A stretch of DNA of 64,000 nt from Aquimonas voraii (GTDB lineage: Bacteria; Pseudomonadota; Gammaproteobacteria; Xanthomonadales; Xanthomonadaceae). The notes under the pieces are model-generated. The model worked only from the letters and a program-made list of their open reading frames with translations. It searched no databases and was not told where the DNA came from. The stretch's first letter is position 1; every line of letters starts with the position of its first letter. The stretch spans positions 124,001 to 188,000 of the forward strand of contig NZ_FNAG01000006.1 in the NCBI RefSeq assembly GCF_900101825.1, given 5' to 3'. Shown here one piece after another: positions 47,319 through 56,630 of this stretch. Both the position numbers and the translations under genes were made by a program.

Positions 47319-50300
47319 ATGATCGCCGCCCTCATCCGCGCCTCGCTGGCCAATCGCGGTCTGGTGCTGCTGCTCTCGCTGCTGCTGACCCTGGCCGCAC
47401 TGCAGGCCACGCGCACCCTGCCGGTCGATGCGATTCCCGATCTGTCCGACGTGCAGGTCACCGTGCGCACGGAGTGGCCCGGGCAGTCGCCGCAGCTGGT
47501 CGAGGACCAGATCACCTATCCGCTGGCCTCGCGCCTGCTGGCCGTGCCGGGTGCCCGCCATGTGCGCGGCTTCTCGATGACGGGCGACTCCTTCGTCTAC
47601 GTGCTGTTCGAGGACGGAACGGATCCCTACTGGGCCCGCTCGCGGGTGCTGGAGTACCTGAGCCAGGCCCGTGCCGAGCTGCCCGACAGCGTCGAGCCCG
47701 CCTTGGGCCCGGATGCCAGCGGCGTCGGCTGGGTCTACCAGTACGCGCTGGTCGACCGCAGCGGCGGCCATGACCTGTCCGAGCTGCGCGCGCTGCAGGA
47801 CTGGTTCCTGAAGCTCGAACTGCAGGCCCTGCCCGGCGTCTCCGAGGTCGCCACGGTCGGCGGCATGGAGCGCCAGTACCAGGCCATCATCGATCCGCTG
47901 CGCCTGCGCCAGTACGGCCTGCAGATCAACGACGTGGCGGCGCGGATCCGTGCCGCGGGCGCGGAGCGCGGCGGCTCGCTGATCGAGGTTGGCGAAGGCG
48001 AGATCAGCCTGCGCGGCGTCGGCTTTCTGCGGAAGCTCGAAGACCTGGCGCAGGTGCCGCTGGGCCCGCTGATGGACGGCGTACCGGTGCTGCTCGGCGA
48101 TGTCGCCGAGATCCGCTTCGGCGCCGGCCCGCGCCAGGGCATGGCCGAACTCGACGGCGAGGGCGAGGTGGTCGGCGGCATCGTGGTGATGCGCGACGGT
48201 GGCAACGCGCGTGAGGTCATCCAGGCGGTCGAAGCACGGCTCGAGGCGCTGAAACCCGGCCTTCCCGAGGGCGTGGAGATCGTCACCACCTACGACCGCT
48301 CGGCCCTGATCGAGCGCGCGGTGGATCACCTCTCGACCAAGCTGGTCGAGGAGATCCTGGTGGTCGGCCTGGTCTGTCTGCTCTTCCTCGGCCACTTCCG
48401 CTCGGCCCTGGTGCCGGCCCTGCTGCTGCCGCTGGGTGTTCTCGCAGCGCTGGCGATCATGCGGCTGCAGGGCATCAACGCCAACATCATGTCGCTGGGC
48501 GGCATCGCGATCGCCATCGGCGCCATGGTCGATGCGGCGATCGTGCTGGTCGAGAACGCGCACAAGCGCATCGAGCATTTCCGCGACGACAGCGGACGCG
48601 AGCCGGACGAGCCCGAGCGCCTGAAGCTGGTCGCCGAAGCCTGCGTCGAAGTCGGACCCGCGGTGTTCGTGTCGCTGCTGATCATCGCGCTCAGCTTCCT
48701 GCCGGTGTTCCTGCTCGAAGCCCAGGAAGGCCGCATGTTCGAACCGCTGGCCTGGACCAAGACCTGGGCCATGCTGGCCGCCGCCGTGCTGGCGGTGACG
48801 CTCGGGCCGGTGCTGATGGCGCTGTGCGTGCGCGGACGCATCCGCGGCGAGCACGAGCAGATCCTCTCGCGCAGCCTGATCGCGCTGTACCGGCCGGTGC
48901 TGCGCGGCGTGCTGCGTGCGCCCTGGCTGACCGTGCTGCTGAGCCTCGTGATCGCGGCCAGCGCGCTGTATCCGCTGCGCCAGCTCGGCAGCGAGTTCAT
49001 GCCGCAGCTGGAAGAGGGCGACCTGATGTACATGCCCACCACCCTGCCCGAGCTTTCGCCCGGCAAGGCGCAGGAGCTGCTGCAGCAGACCAGCCGGCTG
49101 ATCCGGCAGACGCCCGAGGTCGAAACCGTGTTCGGCAAGATCGGCCGCGCCGACAGCGCCACCGATCCCGCACCGCTGTCGATGATCGAGACCACGATCC
49201 GCCTGAAGCCCGAGTCCGAGTGGCGCGAAGGCTTCAGCATCGAGGACCTGATCGCCGAGCTCGATGCGCGCCTGCGCATTCCCGGCGTCACCAATGCCTG
49301 GGTGCAGCCGATCCGCACGCGCATCGACATGCAGTCGACCGGCCTGCGCACGCCGCTGGGCGTGCGTCTTGCCGGCGATGATCTGCAGCAGCTGACCGCC
49401 TTGGCCACCGAAGTGGAAGCCGCGCTGGCCGACGTGCCGGGCATCCGCTCGGCCTTCGCCGATCGCGGCGCTGCGGCGCGCAGCCTGGAGATCCGCCCGC
49501 GCCGCGAAGACCTCGCCCGCTACGGCGTCGAGATGGAGGCCTTCATGGCCTGGCTGGGTGAAGCCATCGGCGGCGCACCGATCGCCACCGCCTACGAGGG
49601 CCGGCGGCGCTTTCCGGTGGCGATGCGCCTGCCGCAGGACGTGCGCGACACGCCCGAAGCGCTGGCCGAGCTCGGCGTGGTGACCCCGTCCGGCGCGCAG
49701 GTGCCGCTGGGCCGGCTGGCCGACATCGAGCTGGTCGAGGCGCCGGCGATGATCCGCAGCGAGAACGCGCGCCTGACTGCGTGGGTGTTCGTCGACACCG
49801 ACACCCGTGACCTGGTCGGCACCATGCGCGCGGCCGATGCGGCGCTCGCCGAGCGCGTTCAGCTGCCGCCGGGCGTGAGCCTTGGGTGGACCGGCCAGTA
49901 CGAGAGCCTGCTGCGCGCCAGCGAGCGTCTGAGCCTCGCCATTCCAGCCGCGCTCGGCATCATCCTGGTGCTGCTCTACCTCGTGTTCCGGCGCTGGCCC
50001 GATGCGCTGATCGTGCTGCTGACCGCGCCGCTGTCGGTGGTCGGCGGGCTGTGGCTGCTGTGGGGCCTCGACTACGCGCTGTCGGTGGCGGTGGTGGTCG
50101 GCTTCCTCGCCCTGTTCGGCGTGGCCGCCGAGTTCGGCGTGGTGATGCTGCTGTATCTGGCGCAGGCCGTGGAGCGCGCACGCGCCACCGGCCGCATGAA
50201 CACCCTGCGCGAGCTCGATGCGGCGCTGGAGGAAGGCGCCGTGCAGCGCGTACGCCCGAAGGCGATGACCGTGCTGACCCTGCTGGTCGGCCTCACCCCG

Positions 50301-50447
50301 ATCCTGCTCAGCGACGGCGCTGGTGCCGCGACCATGCAGCGCATCGCCGCGCCCATGCTCGGCGGCATGCTCAGCGCGCCGCTGCTGTCGCTGCTGCTGA
50401 TCCCGGCGATCTACCGGATCTGGCTGGGGTGGAAGCTGCGGGGCTGA
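47319..50447 (+). CDS. CusA/CzcA-type heavy-metal RND efflux pump
   Basis: 1042 residues, full length, from ATG 47319. RND signatures: N-terminal helix then TLPVDAIPDLSDVQVTVRTE (heavy-metal RND subgroup), the helix-4 motif GGIAIAIGAMVDAAIVLVEN, and the central repeat boundary LPVFLLEAQEGRMFEPLAWT. Periplasmic Met residues are present (e.g. EFMPQLEEGDLMYMPTTLP), in keeping with Cu/Ag pumps. It exports metal ions across the envelope by proton antiport, together with the CusB-like protein. 294 nt from it, with heptamer and REP repeats in between. Substrate assignment between Cu/Ag and Zn/Co/Cd is not certain. Confidence 0.93.
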   Translation: MIAALIRASLANRGLVLLLSLLLTLAALQATRTLPVDAIPDLSDVQVTVRTEWPGQSPQLVEDQITYPLASRLLAVPGARHVRGFSMTGDSFVYVLFEDGTDPYWARSRVLEYLSQARAELPDSVEPALGPDASGVGWVYQYALVDRSGGHDLSELRALQDWFLKLELQALPGVSEVATVGGMERQYQAIIDPLRLRQYGLQINDVAARIRAAGAERGGSLIEVGEGEISLRGVGFLRKLEDLAQVPLGPLMDGVPVLLGDVAEIRFGAGPRQGMAELDGEGEVVGGIVVMRDGGNAREVIQAVEARLEALKPGLPEGVEIVTTYDRSALIERAVDHLSTKLVEEILVVGLVCLLFLGHFRSALVPALLLPLGVLAALAIMRLQGINANIMSLGGIAIAIGAMVDAAIVLVENAHKRIEHFRDDSGREPDEPERLKLVAEACVEVGPAVFVSLLIIALSFLPVFLLEAQEGRMFEPLAWTKTWAMLAAAVLAVTLGPVLMALCVRGRIRGEHEQILSRSLIALYRPVLRGVLRAPWLTVLLSLVIAASALYPLRQLGSEFMPQLEEGDLMYMPTTLPELSPGKAQELLQQTSRLIRQTPEVETVFGKIGRADSATDPAPLSMIETTIRLKPESEWREGFSIEDLIAELDARLRIPGVTNAWVQPIRTRIDMQSTGLRTPLGVRLAGDDLQQLTALATEVEAALADVPGIRSAFADRGAAARSLEIRPRREDLARYGVEMEAFMAWLGEAIGGAPIATAYEGRRRFPVAMRLPQDVRDTPEALAELGVVTPSGAQVPLGRLADIELVEAPAMIRSENARLTAWVFVDTDTRDLVGTMRAADAALAERVQLPPGVSLGWTGQYESLLRASERLSLAIPAALGIILVLLYLVFRRWPDALIVLLTAPLSVVGGLWLLWGLDYALSVAVVVGFLALFGVAAEFGVVMLLYLAQAVERARATGRMNTLRELDAALEEGAVQRVRPKAMTVLTLLVGLTPILLSDGAGAATMQRIAAPMLGGMLSAPLLSLLLIPAIYRIWLGWKLRG

Positions 50448-50742
50448 GGAGCGGGGATTGGGGATTGGGGATTCGCGGGCGCCGTGCATGCGGTGCCCGC
50501 GAATCGCCGCATAGGGTGGGCCCTGGCCCACCGTGGCCTGGAGACTCGCGCCGGTGTCGCGTGTCCCGGCGCCGGGACTTGCCCCGGTGTCGCGTGTCCC
50601 GCCCGGTGCGGGTCCATCGATGCGGCCGACACCGCCGCGGCCATCGCCTGCGCCCTTGCTCTGGCGTGAGCGCCGTGGCGCCACGGGCGCCGGGCGTCGA
50701 TGGCCGGGGCGCGCGTGACGCCAACCTTGGCCGACGCCCTGC
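50448..50742. other. Convergent intergenic region with heptamer tract and REP
   Basis: GGGATTG heptamers at 50453-50474, a REP palindrome at 50511-50534, and a tandem GGTGTCGCGTGTCCC word (near 50551 and 50586). No gene seen. Confidence 0.7.
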
Positions 50743-52137
50743 CTATGGCGAGGTGGAACTCGCGGGCCAGGCGATCTCCACCCGCAGGCCTTGCCCCTCG
50801 CGTCCGGCACCCAGGTTCAACTGCCCGCCCGAGAGCTCGACCACGCGGGCCACGATCGACAGGCCAAGCCCGCTGCCGTCGGCGCGCGTGCCGGGCGGGC
50901 GGTAGAAGGGGTCGAGCACGCGCGCACGCTCGTCGGGGGGCAGGCCGGGGCCGGCGTCTTCAACGGCAAGGCGCACGTGGTTGCCACTCTGAACGACTTC
51001 GATCCTCACCCGCGCCGGCCGGCCGCCGTGGCGCAGGGCGTTGTCGACCAGATTGCGCAGCAAGAGCTGCAGCTGATCGCGATCGATGGTGATCGCGCAG
51101 CCCGGCGCGGCGATGAGCTCCAGCTCGTCGTCGTTGGCAAGGCCGGAGTCGATCCATTCGGCCAGCCAGCCCGGCAGCTGTGCGGACAGTTCGACCCGCT
51201 CGCTGCGCGGTGCCGGCGCGCCGGGGCCGAGGCGGCTGAGTGTCAGCAGCTGAGCCACGCCACGCTCCAGCCTGGCCTGGCCGCGCTGGATCTGCGACAG
51301 TGCGCGCGCCCGCGCCGCCTCGTCTTCCGCCTCGATCAGGTTGGACAGATGCAGGCGCATACCGGCGACCGGAGTGCGCAACTCGTGCGCCGCCTCGTCG
51401 ATGAAGCGGCGCTCGCGGCGCAGGGTTTCATCGACGCGGCCCAACAGGTCATTGATGGCGTCCACCAGGCCGTGGATCTCCACCGGAACCCGCGTACGCT
51501 CGATCGGCTGAAGGCGGTCGCCCGCCTGGGCCGATACCGCGCGGGCGATGCGCCGCAGCGATCGGCTGCCCATGCGCACGGCCGCACCGATCAGCAGTGC
51601 CAGCAGGGGCAGTTCCAAGACCAGCGGCCAGGCCATGCCGCGCGCGATCTCGGTGCTGATATGGCTGCGGACCTGGAGCGGCTCCAGGCCGAGCACGCGC
51701 AGGCCCTCGGGGCCGTCGAGACGGAAGCTGCGCCAGACGCGGTCGCCCTCGCGGACTTCGCCGAAGCCCTCGAGCGCCGCCTCGCGATCCAGCGCCGGCG
51801 CGTCCTGCGAGCGCAGCAGGAGGCGCTCACCGCGCCAGAGGTAATAGCGGCGCAGGCGCTCGTAGGCGTGACCGCGCGCGCCCGTGGCCGCGGCACCCAA
51901 CTGGTCCATCGCGCCCTGCCAGGCCGGCAGCTCCTGTGGCGGAGCGCGCTCTCCGCTGTCCTGCAGCAGGCCCTGCGCCAGCACCGCCAGGCCGCGCACC
52001 GACTGCGACAGCTCGGCGTCCAGCAGCTCATCGACCTCAACCCGCGCCGCGCGCCAGCTGACCCAGGTGCTGAGCGCGCCGGCTGCGGTGGTGGCGAGCA
52101 GCAGGCCGGCCAGCAGCGGCTTCCACAGCGTCCTCAT
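50743..52137 (-). CDS. Sensor histidine kinase of the QseC/PmrB type
   Basis: 464 residues from ATG 52137. Two membrane helices (about 8-28 and 175-195) flank a periplasmic sensor domain. The HAMP-like linker is followed by the H-box FIDEAAHELRTPVAGMRLHL, then the N-box LLRNLVDNALRHGG, and G-boxes VEDAGPGLPP and GSGLGLSIVARVVEL. It autophosphorylates and transfers to the regulator encoded upstream, whose stop overlaps its start codon by 4 nt. It lies tail to tail with the metal-efflux operon, so metal sensing is possible but unproven. Confidence 0.92.
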   Translation of the reverse strand: MRTLWKPLLAGLLLATTAAGALSTWVSWRAARVEVDELLDAELSQSVRGLAVLAQGLLQDSGERAPPQELPAWQGAMDQLGAAATGARGHAYERLRRYYLWRGERLLLRSQDAPALDREAALEGFGEVREGDRVWRSFRLDGPEGLRVLGLEPLQVRSHISTEIARGMAWPLVLELPLLALLIGAAVRMGSRSLRRIARAVSAQAGDRLQPIERTRVPVEIHGLVDAINDLLGRVDETLRRERRFIDEAAHELRTPVAGMRLHLSNLIEAEDEAARARALSQIQRGQARLERGVAQLLTLSRLGPGAPAPRSERVELSAQLPGWLAEWIDSGLANDDELELIAAPGCAITIDRDQLQLLLRNLVDNALRHGGRPARVRIEVVQSGNHVRLAVEDAGPGLPPDERARVLDPFYRPPGTRADGSGLGLSIVARVVELSGGQLNLGAGREGQGLRVEIAWPASSTSP

Positions 52138-52796
52138 GTGGGCGCCAGCAGGCGGTAGCCGATGCCGCGCACGGTGCCGATACGCTCCGCGCCCAGCTTG
52201 CGTCGCAGATGGTGGATCAGCACCTCCAGCGTGTTGCTGCTCACGTCCTCGTCCCAACCGTACAGGCGCTGCTGCAGCAGCTCGCGCGAGACCACCCGGC
52301 CGTTGGCCTCGACCAGCGAATGCAACAGCGCGAACTCGCGACGCGGCAGGTCGAGCAGCTGGCCATCGAGCCGGGCCTCGAAGCGCACCGGATCGAGCTC
52401 GATACCGGCGAACGCCAGCTGCATGCGCGGCGCAGCCTCGCGCCGGCGCAGCAGGGCCCGCAGCCGGGCCAGCAGCTCGGCCGGATCGAAGGGCTTGGCG
52501 AGGAAGTCATCGGCGCCGCCGTCCAGCGCTTCGACGCGATGGGCCACCGCATCGCGCGCGGTCAGCACCAGCACCGGCAGCGCCGCACCCGCCGCACGCG
52601 CCTGGCGGATCACCCGCTGGCCGTCGAGCCGGGGCAGGCCCAGATCAAGCACCGCGATGTCGAAGCCACCGTCGCGCAGGGCGTCGAGCGCGTGCTGACC
52701 GTCCTGCAGCCAGTCGACGGTGTAGCCGGCGCGCCGCAGGGCTTCCTGCAGGCCCTCGCCAAGCAGGGTGTCGTCTTCGATCAGCAAGAGGCGCAT
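52134..52796 (-). CDS. OmpR-family response regulator (QseB/PmrA type)
   Basis: 220 residues. The receiver domain has the acidic pair LLIEDDTL, phospho-acceptor D51 (AVLDLGLPRLDG), TARD, and the Lys of FLAKPFDPAEL. The C-terminal winged helix has SSNTLEVLIHHLRRKLG and GIGYRLL. First gene of the two-gene operon with the histidine kinase. Confidence 0.94.
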   Translation of the reverse strand: MRLLLIEDDTLLGEGLQEALRRAGYTVDWLQDGQHALDALRDGGFDIAVLDLGLPRLDGQRVIRQARAAGAALPVLVLTARDAVAHRVEALDGGADDFLAKPFDPAELLARLRALLRRREAAPRMQLAFAGIELDPVRFEARLDGQLLDLPRREFALLHSLVEANGRVVSRELLQQRLYGWDEDVSSNTLEVLIHHLRRKLGAERIGTVRGIGYRLLAPT

Positions 52797-52843
52797 GGGG
52801 GCTCCGTGGTGGGCGCGGTGGACACTGTAATCGCAGCGCGGTC

Positions 52844-52987
52844 ATGGGGTGGGCTCCGGCCCACCGTGGCATGGAGGCTCGGCCCGGTCGGGTCGATGCG
52901 CGGTGTCGAGGACGGAGGCGCAGGTGGCGTTGGTTGGGGATGACCGGCGCCAGAGCGGAGCTCATGGTGGGCCAGGGCCCACCCTAT
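52844..52987. repeat. Composite REP element (two inverted palindromes about 119 nt apart)
   Basis: The left palindrome GGGTGGGCTCCGGCCCACCG and the right palindrome ATGGTGGGCCAGGGCCCACC are in opposite orientation. Inner sequence next to them (GGCATGGAGGCTCG after the left, CCAGAGCGGAGCTC before the right) recurs in the other copies. Confidence 0.85.
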
Positions 52988-53024
52988 GCGGTGCTCGCGC
53001 GCCGCCCGCCGCGCAAGGCCGCTT

Positions 53025-53047
53025 CGAATCCCGAATCCCGAATCCCG
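53025..53047. repeat. GAATCCC heptamer tract (three copies)
   Basis: Three units about 38 nt after the composite REP element, the same distance as in the copy at 54129-54169. Confidence 0.8.
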
Positions 53048-53127
53048 GCTGCGCAAGCCAATCTCCTACCCGAAGCCACGGGCATCGCGGATGGCAGCGC
53101 GTCGCCGTGCCTGTCGAACATGTGCGC

Positions 53128-53667
53128 ATGCCGAACTATCGACGCCCGCGGATACCCGGCGCGACTTCGTTCTTCACGGTGAACCTGTGGAATCGCGAGG
53201 CGCGCCTGCTGGTAGAGAACATCGAGGCCCTGCGCGCGGCATTCCGCGAGACGCGTCGAGTGCTGCCGTTCACGCCCATCGCGATGGTGGTGCTGCCGGA
53301 TCATCTGCACTGCCTGTGGGCGCTGCCCGAGGGCGACTGCAACAGCGCCGCGCGCTGGCAGCGGATCAAGAGCGGGTTCTCGCGCGCCGTGCCCGAGGGT
53401 GAGCTGCGCAGCGCCAGCCGGGCGTCGAGCCGCGAGCGCGGGCTCTGGCAGCGGCGCTACTTCGAGCGGGTCATCGTCGATACGCTCGACCTGCGCGCGC
53501 ACATCAACTACATCCACTACAACCCGGTCAAACACGGCCATGTGCAGCGCGCGATCGACTGGCCGCATTCGAGCTTCCATCGCTACGTGGAGCGCGGATG
53601 GCTGGCGCCCGATTGGGGCACGTCCCTGGCGGCCTTTCATCACGCCCTGGGCGAAGCGCGCCCGTGA
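53128..53667 (+). CDS. REP-associated tyrosine transposase (RAYT, TnpA_REP)
   Basis: 179 residues from ATG 53128. The single-strand HUH nuclease fold is shown by FFTVNLWNR at the N-terminus, the two-His motif VLPDHLHCLW, and the catalytic Tyr region RAHINYIHYNPVKHG. WPHSSFHRYVERGWLAPDWG is the typical C-terminal block. RAYTs cut and move REP palindromes. Here REP composites lie on both sides (52844-52987 and 53693-53832), and more lie within 10 kb, so this enzyme is the likely source of the family. Confidence 0.95.
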   Translation: MPNYRRPRIPGATSFFTVNLWNREARLLVENIEALRAAFRETRRVLPFTPIAMVVLPDHLHCLWALPEGDCNSAARWQRIKSGFSRAVPEGELRSASRASSRERGLWQRRYFERVIVDTLDLRAHINYIHYNPVKHGHVQRAIDWPHSSFHRYVERGWLAPDWGTSLAAFHHALGEARP

Positions 53668-53692
53668 CCGGCAGCGACATCGAATTCGCTTC

Positions 53693-53832
53693 GGGTGGGC
53701 CCTGACCCGCCACGCAAGGGACGCTCGCCCCGGCTTTTCGATGCGCCTTTTCGAAGACCGTGGTCTGGGTGGCTTGGGGTCGGAACGAGCGGGGCCAGAG
53801 TGGAGCTCATGGTGGGCCAGGGCCCACCCTCT
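53693..53832. repeat. Composite REP element
   Basis: Left palindrome GGGTGGGCCCTGACCCGCC (partly decayed) and right palindrome ATGGTGGGCCAGGGCCCACC in inverted orientation 116 nt apart, directly after the RAYT gene. Confidence 0.82.
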
Positions 53833-53986
53833 GCAGGTGTTGCAAGGCGGCCCGCCGTGCAAGGCGGCTTCGATTCCGCTCTCCGATTCCGCTTTCCCAT
53901 TCCTGCGCAAGCCGCCAAGCCACACCCACAAGCCGACCTCATCACGCACTCCAAGCACGCGGGCGCCGGATGCGAAGCGGAAGCCC

Positions 53987-54129
53987 ATAGGGTGGGCCCT
54001 GGCCCACCGTGGCATGGAGGCTCGCCCCGGTTCGTCGATTCACGATGTCGGTGGTCTCGGAACGGAAGGCCTCGGGTCGCGATGACCGGTGCCAGAGCGG
54101 GGCTCATGGTGGGCCAGGGCCCACCCTAT
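53987..54129. repeat. Composite REP element
   Basis: ATAGGGTGGGCCCTGGCCCA and ATGGTGGGCCAGGGCCCACC inverted with 118 nt between their starts; best-preserved copy. Confidence 0.88.
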
Positions 54130-54168
54130 GCAGGTGTCGCAAGCCAGTCCGCCGCGCAAGGCGGCTTC

Positions 54169-54225
54169 GAATCCCGAATCCCGAATCCCGAATCCCGAAT
54201 CCCGAATCCCGAATCCCGAATCCCC
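54169..54225. repeat. GAATCCC heptamer array, eight copies
   Basis: Eight consecutive perfect units ending four bases before the TPR gene stop codon. Long enough for copy-number change by slippage. Confidence 0.92.
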
Positions 54226-54229
54226 ACCC

Positions 54230-54991
54230 TCAACCCCGCAGCTCCTCCTGCGCCTTGGCCAAGCCGGCCTCGATCTCGGCGCGGCGACCCGCGTCGGCGC
54301 TTTCGCGGCCGGGACGCGGTGGGGCCGACAGGGCTTTCTGGAAGGCCTGCACGGCGCCGGCGTAGTCCTCCTGATCGAGCAGGAAATCGCCCCAGAAGTA
54401 GTTGGCGTCGATGCCGTCGGGTGCGATCGACAGGCCCTGCTGCAACAGCTCGCGCGCCTTGTCTTCGTCACCGAAACCGATCGGCCAGCCGGGCACCTGG
54501 TAGTAGAGGCTGCCAAGGCTGGTGTAGGCCGAACCATCGAGCACCTGACCGTCCTTCTCGATCACCGCCTCGAACTCCTTGCGCGCCTGCTTGCACAGGC
54601 TGAGCGCGCCCAGGCCGCCCTGCGCGCCGGCTTCGCTGGCCAGCACGATGCCTTTCCAGACCTGCAGACGGAGGTCGTCCGGCGTGCGCTGCTGGGCCCG
54701 GCCGATCTCGTTCACCAGTGCATCAAAAGCCTTGACGCGTTCAGCCTCCGGAAGCTGATAGCGGATCTCGGCCCAGCGGGCCTGGATGCCCGTCAGCGGG
54801 TCGAGGGCGTCGACCGCGGCGGTCGCCACGGGGGCATTCGCGCTGTCGTCGGCGCGGGCAGGCTCAAGGCCCACCAGCCCGCCCAGCGCGGCAATCGACA
54901 GGGCGAGGGCAAGAGCGCTGCGCGTCAGGGACGCAGGCGAACGCGTCGGCGCCACGCGCGTGGCGCTGGAAAAGAGGCGGATCGGCTTCAT
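54230..54991 (-). CDS. Exported TPR-type protein, last gene of the hemolysin-family operon
   Basis: 253 residues from ATG 54991, overlapping the SDR stop by four bases. A long signal peptide (ALALALSIAALGGLVGLEPA then RADD) is followed by TPR-like helices: a region with LRLQVWKGIVLASEAG, then LDGSAYTSLGSLYYQVPGWP, IDANYFWGDFLLDQEDYAGA. Periplasmic location and repeats suggest a scaffold role. Homologues with the SYTSLGSLYYQ block are of unknown function. Confidence 0.75.
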   Translation of the reverse strand: MKPIRLFSSATRVAPTRSPASLTRSALALALSIAALGGLVGLEPARADDSANAPVATAAVDALDPLTGIQARWAEIRYQLPEAERVKAFDALVNEIGRAQQRTPDDLRLQVWKGIVLASEAGAQGGLGALSLCKQARKEFEAVIEKDGQVLDGSAYTSLGSLYYQVPGWPIGFGDEDKARELLQQGLSIAPDGIDANYFWGDFLLDQEDYAGAVQAFQKALSAPPRPGRESADAGRRAEIEAGLAKAQEELRG

Positions 54992-55959
54992 GGGGTCACT
55001 CCTGGGTTCGAGGGTGTGGCGGAGCTTGGGGCGCGATAGGACGCAGGGGTGGGGCCGGCGCCCAGTCGGTGCTCGGGTCGCTTGAGCGCTGCACGGGCCG
55101 TGGCACCCGTGTCCGACGCCGGCGGGGTTGCGCCCGCAATGAACGGGGCCGCCGCAGTGGCCGCGCCGGCGGGCGAGCGCGCCGCATGCGTGCGCACCAC
55201 CGGCAGCGCCGAACGCAGACCGCGATCCACCAGCGTGGGAAGAGCGCCGTTGAGCCAGGCGAAAAGCTTCTCCGGCCAACCCAGCTGCCGCCGGCGCGTA
55301 CCGGCGCGCAGGGCGTGGACGATCTGCGCGGCGACCTCGTCAACGGCATCGACGTGGGTCTTCAGCGCTTTGTTCAAGGCCACGACATTCGGTGGATTGA
55401 AGGCCGTATCGGTGGCGCGCGGGGCGATCCACTGGGCGACGAGGCCCGTGTCGGCATGCTCGCGGCCCAGCGCCTCGATGAAGCCGCGCAGGGCGAACTT
55501 CGATGCGCTGTAGGCAGCAAAGCCCGGATGCGCGAGGCTGCCGAAGGTCGAGCCCACCGCCAGCACGCGCGCCTCGGGTCGCTGCAGCAGGGCCGGCAGC
55601 AGGGCCTGGGTGAGCGCCATGGGCGCCAACACATTGGTCTGGAACAGGGCCTCGCGCTCGCTGGCCTCGCTGTCGGCGAACAGGCCGAAGCTGCCCAGCG
55701 CGGCGGCGTGAATCAGGGCGTCGGGTGCGCTCGCCACCTCGGCGATACGTGCGCGGTCACGCGGGCAGTTGATGTCGGCGACCAGCGGCTGCAGCCGACC
55801 GGGCCGGCCCGCAACGCGCTGACGCAGCGCCTCCAGCGCCGCCGGTCGGCGGCCGATGGCGATGACCTGCGCGCCTTCGGCGCAGAGTTCCAGCGCCAGT
55901 GCGCTGCCGATGCCGCCGGTGGCGCCGGTCAGTACCACGGTCTTGCCATTGAGCTCCAT
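54988..55959 (-). CDS. Short-chain dehydrogenase/reductase with Ala/Pro-rich tail
   Basis: 323 residues from ATG 55959. The NAD(P) motif TGATGGIGSALA is followed by NVLAPMALTQALL, the catalytic Ser (VGSTFGSLAHPG), and YSASK (YxxxK). The classical domain ends near residue 250. The last 70 residues are Ala/Pro/Thr-rich and probably disordered. One-base overlap (TGATG) with the gene before it and 4 nt with the one after it. Redox step in an uncharacterised pathway with the AMP ligase. Confidence 0.88.
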   Translation of the reverse strand: MELNGKTVVLTGATGGIGSALALELCAEGAQVIAIGRRPAALEALRQRVAGRPGRLQPLVADINCPRDRARIAEVASAPDALIHAAALGSFGLFADSEASEREALFQTNVLAPMALTQALLPALLQRPEARVLAVGSTFGSLAHPGFAAYSASKFALRGFIEALGREHADTGLVAQWIAPRATDTAFNPPNVVALNKALKTHVDAVDEVAAQIVHALRAGTRRRQLGWPEKLFAWLNGALPTLVDRGLRSALPVVRTHAARSPAGAATAAAPFIAGATPPASDTGATARAALKRPEHRLGAGPTPASYRAPSSATPSNPGVTP

Positions 55960-56630
55960 CACGCCGCCTCCGCCAGCTGGGCGCCGGCGTCGATGCTGCG
56001 GAAGATGTCGGCGTAGAGACGATAGAAGCGGCGCGCGGCGTGCACGATCACGGCCTGCTCGGCGGGGTCCTCGATGCGATCCATCAGACGCTCGTAGAAG
56101 CCGGCGTGCTCGATATCGAGGTCGCCGTGCGAACGCAGGTAGGTGAAGGCCGTGCGCGGCAGGCCGAGGCTCTGTTCGATCGCTTCGGCCGCGCGCGTGG
56201 CCAGCGCCACGCTGGTGCCTTCAAGCACCAGCACCATGCCGAAGAAGCTGAGCGGCGAGACCCGCGCGATGCTGTCGTAGGCGTAGGCCACCATCAGTTC
56301 GGTGGCGTGCAGCGGCGTGCTGGCCGCCCAGCGGGCGCGGTCCTCGCCCAGGGCTTCGAGGTCGTCGAGGATCCACTCCTCGTGACCGATCTCCTCTTCG
56401 ATGTACTCGGCCACGGCGCGACGCAGCCATTCGTGGCTGGCCGGCAGGCGCGCGCCGCAGGCCATCAGCAGGGGCACGGTGTGGCGCACGTGTTGATAGG
56501 CCTGGCCGAGGAAGGCGGCGTATTCCTCGCGGCCGATGCGGCCGGCGAGCGCGCGCTGGACGATCGGCAGGCTCTGCAGTTCGGCGCGCTCGCGGCTGGT
56601 TTCGGCGAGCAGTCGGGCGTGGAAACTCAT
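55959..56630 (-). CDS. TenA/PqqC-like iron-containing redox enzyme
   Basis: 223 residues, all helical. Conserved His/Glu-bearing segments match the haem-oxygenase-like di-iron family: AFLGQAYQHVRHTVPLLMAC, EYIEEEIGHEEWILDDLEAL and THGDLDIEH-type RSHGDLDIEHAGFYERLMD. Members include N-oxygenases and fatty-acid decarboxylases (UndA type). Four-base overlap with the ligase gene. An oxidation of an acyl or amino intermediate activated by the ligase is plausible. Confidence 0.82.
   Translation of the reverse strand: MSFHARLLAETSRERAELQSLPIVQRALAGRIGREEYAAFLGQAYQHVRHTVPLLMACGARLPASHEWLRRAVAEYIEEEIGHEEWILDDLEALGEDRARWAASTPLHATELMVAYAYDSIARVSPLSFFGMVLVLEGTSVALATRAAEAIEQSLGLPRTAFTYLRSHGDLDIEHAGFYERLMDRIEDPAEQAVIVHAARRFYRLYADIFRSIDAGAQLAEAA

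Noticed and set aside
45639-50810. A 1723-codon open frame on the minus strand opposite the metal-efflux genes
   Set aside because: It is antisense to two full-length, motif-bearing efflux genes. Its composition (long Gln/His/Arg/Ala runs) is what the complement of high-GC codons gives, with no domain recognised.
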